Assembly: GCA_035374585.1 (NCBI GenBank)
Contig: DAOSPF010000112.1
Location: forward strand, 1-7,806
From: JAKPQD01 sp029572965
Lineage (GTDB): Bacteria; Bacteroidota; Bacteroidia; Bacteroidales; DTGW01
DNA: 7,806 bases
Direction of reading: 5' to 3'
Part shown: positions 5,442 through 7,806 of the stretch, piece by piece
How positions within the stretch are numbered: position 1 is the first letter of the stretch
Layout: each line of letters opens with the position of its first letter
The notes under the pieces: generated by a model
Databases searched by the model: none
What the model saw: only the letters and a program-made list of their open reading frames with translations
What the model was told of the DNA's origin: nothing
Position numbers and translations under genes: made by a program

Positions 5442-7370
5442 TTATTCAATAATTACAAATTCGGTTCGTCTGTTTTGGGCCCTGCCTTCTGGTGTTTTAT
5501 TTGTGGCTATTGGCATTGTTTCTCCAAAGCCTTTATATTTTACCCTTGAAATATCTATACCATGAGTGGTTAAAAAGTCTGTCACTGCTTTTGCCCGGTT
5601 TTCGCTAAGCGTTATATTGGCTATTGCATCACCAGTGTCATCGGTATGTCCGCGTACTTCAATTTTCAAGGTATTGTGTTGCTTCAAAAAATTCACTAAT
5701 TGCATTAGTTCAACACTTGACTTCTCATTTAGTTCATACGAAGCTGTAGTAAAGAAAATATTTTTTAATACTACGCCTTTGCCTTTTTGGATAGGTTGTA
5801 AGGGTATGTTTTTTATTACGGGCTTGTTTGTACTGATTGTATCACTGAGGGTAAAGTTTTCGGAGTAAAACAAATATTCATTTTTATTGATGTTCAGACC
5901 GTAATCTTTTCCACTTGGTAAACAAACTAAGAATTCACCAGTAATTGTATTAGAAATATTTTTGCTCACCACGGTTTTAAAGGCCAGGTCGGTTAGTTCA
6001 AAGTTGGCACCCAATGGTTTGCCGGTAACGGCATCATAAACCTTACCTTTAAAATAAAGAGTTTTACCGGGTTTTATAGTATTCTCAGATAACGCAAAGG
6101 AGTAAATGTTTTTTTTCATTCCTGAGTCCTGGTCTGAGGTGTAATAAGCTTTATCTCCGGCAGCATTGACAATTAGGCCTACTTCATTGTTGTATGTGTT
6201 AATTGGATAACCTAAGTTTTTGGGCGAACTCCAGCCGTCTTTCTTTTTACGACTGATAAAAATATCAGATGCTCCTAATCCTGGCCAGCCTTTTGAACTA
6301 AAATAAAGCGTTGTATTATCTGCATGTATAAAAGGAGATTCTTCCATATCATTTGTATTAATGCTATCTCCAAGGTTTACTGGTTTTGTCCATTGGTTGC
6401 TTGAATCGAGGTATGTCACCCATATATCTTGTTTGCCTTTTCCTCCCGGACGGTTGCTGGCAAAATACAAGGTTCGTCCATCTGAAGAAACAGAAGGTTG
6501 AGTTTCGCTATAACCTGAATTTACTATATTCCCGAGGTTCTGTGGAGTGCTCCAATTGTTCCCTTCTTTTTTGCAATAATAAATATCACATTTACCATAA
6601 CCATCAGCCCGGTCACAGGCTGTAAAGAACATTTGCTGCCCATCGGCAGTAATAGTCTGGGCCCCTTCGTTGTTTTCTGTATTAATGCTGATACCGCGGG
6701 CTTTTCCCCATCCGTTTTTATTTAGGTTACTGACAAATATATCTTCTTGAACAGTGTCCCGGAAACGTTCATGTTCTTTTGTTCTGGGAATTCTTCGGGT
6801 AAAGAACAAAGTAGAATCATCTCCGGTGATGCATGGCCAATATTCATCATATTTTGTGTTTATCGAATCTCCAAGGGGCACAGGGTTGAATTTGACAGGA
6901 TGTTTAATGGCCTCCATGGCAAACTTTGCGTATTCAATCACTTTATTGGCTTCCGTTAATTGGTTTTTCGAATAGCTTTTAGCTTCGATATATTTTTCTG
7001 CCATATCAATGGCTGTGGCATAATTTCCAATCCGATAATTGGCCTGTGCTGCAAACAAGTAAACAATTTTGTATTGTGTACCACCATATTTAATTGCTGC
7101 GTTGCATGCTTTAGCTGATAACTGGTAGTTTCCGGCCATATCGGCGGCATCGGCCATTAGTAGCCATGCTTCTGTAAAACTGCTGTCTGTTTTAACAGCA
7201 TTATTGAGGATTTTAATAGTAGCGCCATAATCTTTCATTTGCATTTGGTTCAAAGCAAGCTCGTAAAGTTTTAAGGCTTTTTCAGATTTTGTAGATAGCT
7301 GTTGTGCGTTAATGCTTACCAGCACAAAAGACAATGTTATGATTAGGATTATTAGTAGGATTTGTTTCAT
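5442..7370 (-). CDS. OmpA-family protein: TPR, PD40 propeller, CRD-like domain, OmpA C-terminal domain (PorE-like architecture)
   Basis: A 642-residue envelope protein. It has a signal peptide (1-22, cut near SINA/QQL, no lipobox cysteine) and TPR-like helices (about 28-155). A propeller of WD40-like PD40 repeats (about 165-425) follows, with motifs such as ITGDDSTLFFTRR, ITADGQQMFFTAC, VSSDGRTLYFASNRPGG and HADNTTLYFSSKGWPG. Next come a small beta domain of carboxypeptidase-regulatory type (about 438-500, from FKGKVYDAVTGKPL) and an OmpA C-terminal domain (about 535-642) with VRGHTDDTG, LSENRAKAV and GRAQNRRTEF. The last should bind peptidoglycan. The domain order equals that of PorE of the type IX secretion system, but many Bacteroidetes paralogues share it, so the PorE role is unproven. 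An in-frame ATG at 7403 is unlikely as start: promoter boxes overlap or flank it, and it would put 11 residues before the signal peptide. I use the ATG at 7370. It is the first gene of a probable three-gene operon. Confidence 0.9.
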   Translation of the reverse strand: MKQILLIILIITLSFVLVSINAQQLSTKSEKALKLYELALNQMQMKDYGATIKILNNAVKTDSSFTEAWLLMADAADMAGNYQLSAKACNAAIKYGGTQYKIVYLFAAQANYRIGNYATAIDMAEKYIEAKSYSKNQLTEANKVIEYAKFAMEAIKHPVKFNPVPLGDSINTKYDEYWPCITGDDSTLFFTRRIPRTKEHERFRDTVQEDIFVSNLNKNGWGKARGISINTENNEGAQTITADGQQMFFTACDRADGYGKCDIYYCKKEGNNWSTPQNLGNIVNSGYSETQPSVSSDGRTLYFASNRPGGKGKQDIWVTYLDSSNQWTKPVNLGDSINTNDMEESPFIHADNTTLYFSSKGWPGLGASDIFISRKKKDGWSSPKNLGYPINTYNNEVGLIVNAAGDKAYYTSDQDSGMKKNIYSFALSENTIKPGKTLYFKGKVYDAVTGKPLGANFELTDLAFKTVVSKNISNTITGEFLVCLPSGKDYGLNINKNEYLFYSENFTLSDTISTNKPVIKNIPLQPIQKGKGVVLKNIFFTTASYELNEKSSVELMQLVNFLKQHNTLKIEVRGHTDDTGDAIANITLSENRAKAVTDFLTTHGIDISRVKYKGFGETMPIATNKTPEGRAQNRRTEFVIIE

Positions 7371-7390
7371 GCTTTGTAGTTTATTATCAT

Positions 7391-7422
7391 CAAAGATAAA
7401 CATACAAAGCTATTTAAAACAA
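7391..7422 (-). promoter_or_regulatory. Alternative promoter-like site before the OmpA-family gene
   Basis: TATCTTTG (7398-7391) is a second exact TAnnTTTG match, with a TTG (7422-7420) 21 bases upstream. Transcription from it would leave a leader of about 15 bases before the ATG at 7370. It overlaps the stronger candidate at 7405-7434; which is used cannot be told from sequence. Confidence 0.35.
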
Positions 7423-7434
7423 TAATAGAACAAA
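7405..7434 (-). promoter_or_regulatory. Candidate Bacteroidetes-type promoter of the OmpA-peptidase-permease operon
   Basis: On the minus strand TTTG (7434-7431), 18 bases, then TAGCTTTG (7412-7405) fits the Bacteroidetes sigma-factor consensus TTTG / TAnnTTTG. It lies between the end of rnc (7461) and the OmpA-family gene. A start a few bases downstream would fall on or beyond the ATG at 7403, which supports translation from the ATG at 7370. Confidence 0.55.
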
Positions 7435-7460
7435 AAGCGCAAATCTGAAGAAAAGAAGGG

Positions 7461-7806
7461 TTACTTTACATCAATGTAAGTAAGCGCTTGCTCTGCAGCA
7501 TTTTGTTCGGCTTCTTTTTTTGAAGTACCGCGCCCTTCGCCTAATATTTGATTATCAATAACAATGCGCGAAATAAAAATTGGGGTATTGGATTTTCCTG
7601 TATAGTCTTCCTGGCTTTCAAATACTATTTCGCTTTTACTTTTTTGCGCCCATTCAATAATACGGCTTTTAAAATCAAATTCGCGTTTTTCAAGTTCGTC
7701 AAAACTGATGAGTTGCTTGACAATACGGTTTATGACAATTTTTTTTGTTTTTTCATAACCTTTGTCCAGGTATATAGCGCCAATTAATGCTTCCAATGTA
7801 TTACCA
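7461..7806 (-). CDS. rnc: Ribonuclease III, C-terminal part (cut by window edge)
   Basis: The visible 114 residues begin at the window edge with GNTLEALIGAIYLDKGY, the conserved last helix region of the RNase III catalytic domain, where the Glu of LEA corresponds to the metal-binding Glu117 of E. coli. A double-stranded RNA-binding domain follows (about residues 45-112 of the visible part), starting at DFKSRIIEWAQ and ending in the helix GRGTSKKEAEQNAAEQAL with the RNA-contacting KKxA pattern. The enzyme cuts double-stranded RNA in rRNA maturation and mRNA turnover. The true start lies beyond 7806; TTG at 7796 is an internal Leu codon, not the start. The position of the catalytic Asp114 of E. 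coli is Asn here (codon 7802-7800). The stop is at 7461, and no terminator hairpin was seen between it and the next gene's promoter. Confidence 0.95.
   Translation of the reverse strand, partial: GNTLEALIGAIYLDKGYEKTKKIVINRIVKQLISFDELEKREFDFKSRIIEWAQKSKSEIVFESQEDYTGKSNTPIFISRIVIDNQILGEGRGTSKKEAEQNAAEQALTYIDVK

Overview
The window looks like chromosomal DNA of a Bacteroidota (Bacteroidetes) bacterium. The grounds are: AT-rich intergenic DNA; start codons without a clear Shine-Dalgarno sequence; promoter-like sites of the Bacteroidetes form (TTTG or TTG, then TAnnTTTG); and typical gene families, namely a TPR/PD40/OmpA envelope protein, a secreted PepC-like C1 peptidase and a UMF1/Atg22-like permease. 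The genus cannot be told from the sequence.

Layout from left to right. (1) 94-1200, minus: a family-4-like glycosyltransferase. (2) 1201-1783: no intact gene. It holds a decayed N-terminal fragment of an IS4-family transposase with at least two frameshifts, and a 9-bp inverted repeat that brackets the region just before the fragment's ATG. (3) 1784-2701, plus: a very AT-rich gene for a membrane-anchored five-bladed propeller related to the N-terminal domain of glucosamine inositolphosphorylceramide transferase (GINT1). It is the only intact plus-strand gene and probably was acquired. (4) 2807-2950, minus: tRNA-Lys(CTT) with its own candidate promoter and a strong intrinsic terminator. (5) 2985-7370, minus: a probable three-gene operon, read from right to left as OmpA-family protein, secreted C1 peptidase, then 12-TM permease, with gaps of 44 and 10 bases. 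Its candidate promoter is at 7405-7434. (6) 7461 to the right edge, minus: the C-terminal part of ribonuclease III (rnc), cut by the window.

How the parts fit: the operon makes three envelope products, a periplasmic scaffold that probably binds peptidoglycan, an exported cysteine peptidase and an inner-membrane transporter. A shared peptide-processing or uptake role is possible but only inferred. The OmpA protein has the domain order of PorE of the type IX secretion system, though without the lipoprotein cysteine. The left part (glycosyltransferase, transposase remnant, AT-rich propeller gene) looks like the edge of a variable surface-glycan region next to a tRNA. I do not see a clearly new multi-gene system. 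The best leads are the stand-alone GINT1-like protein and the operon.
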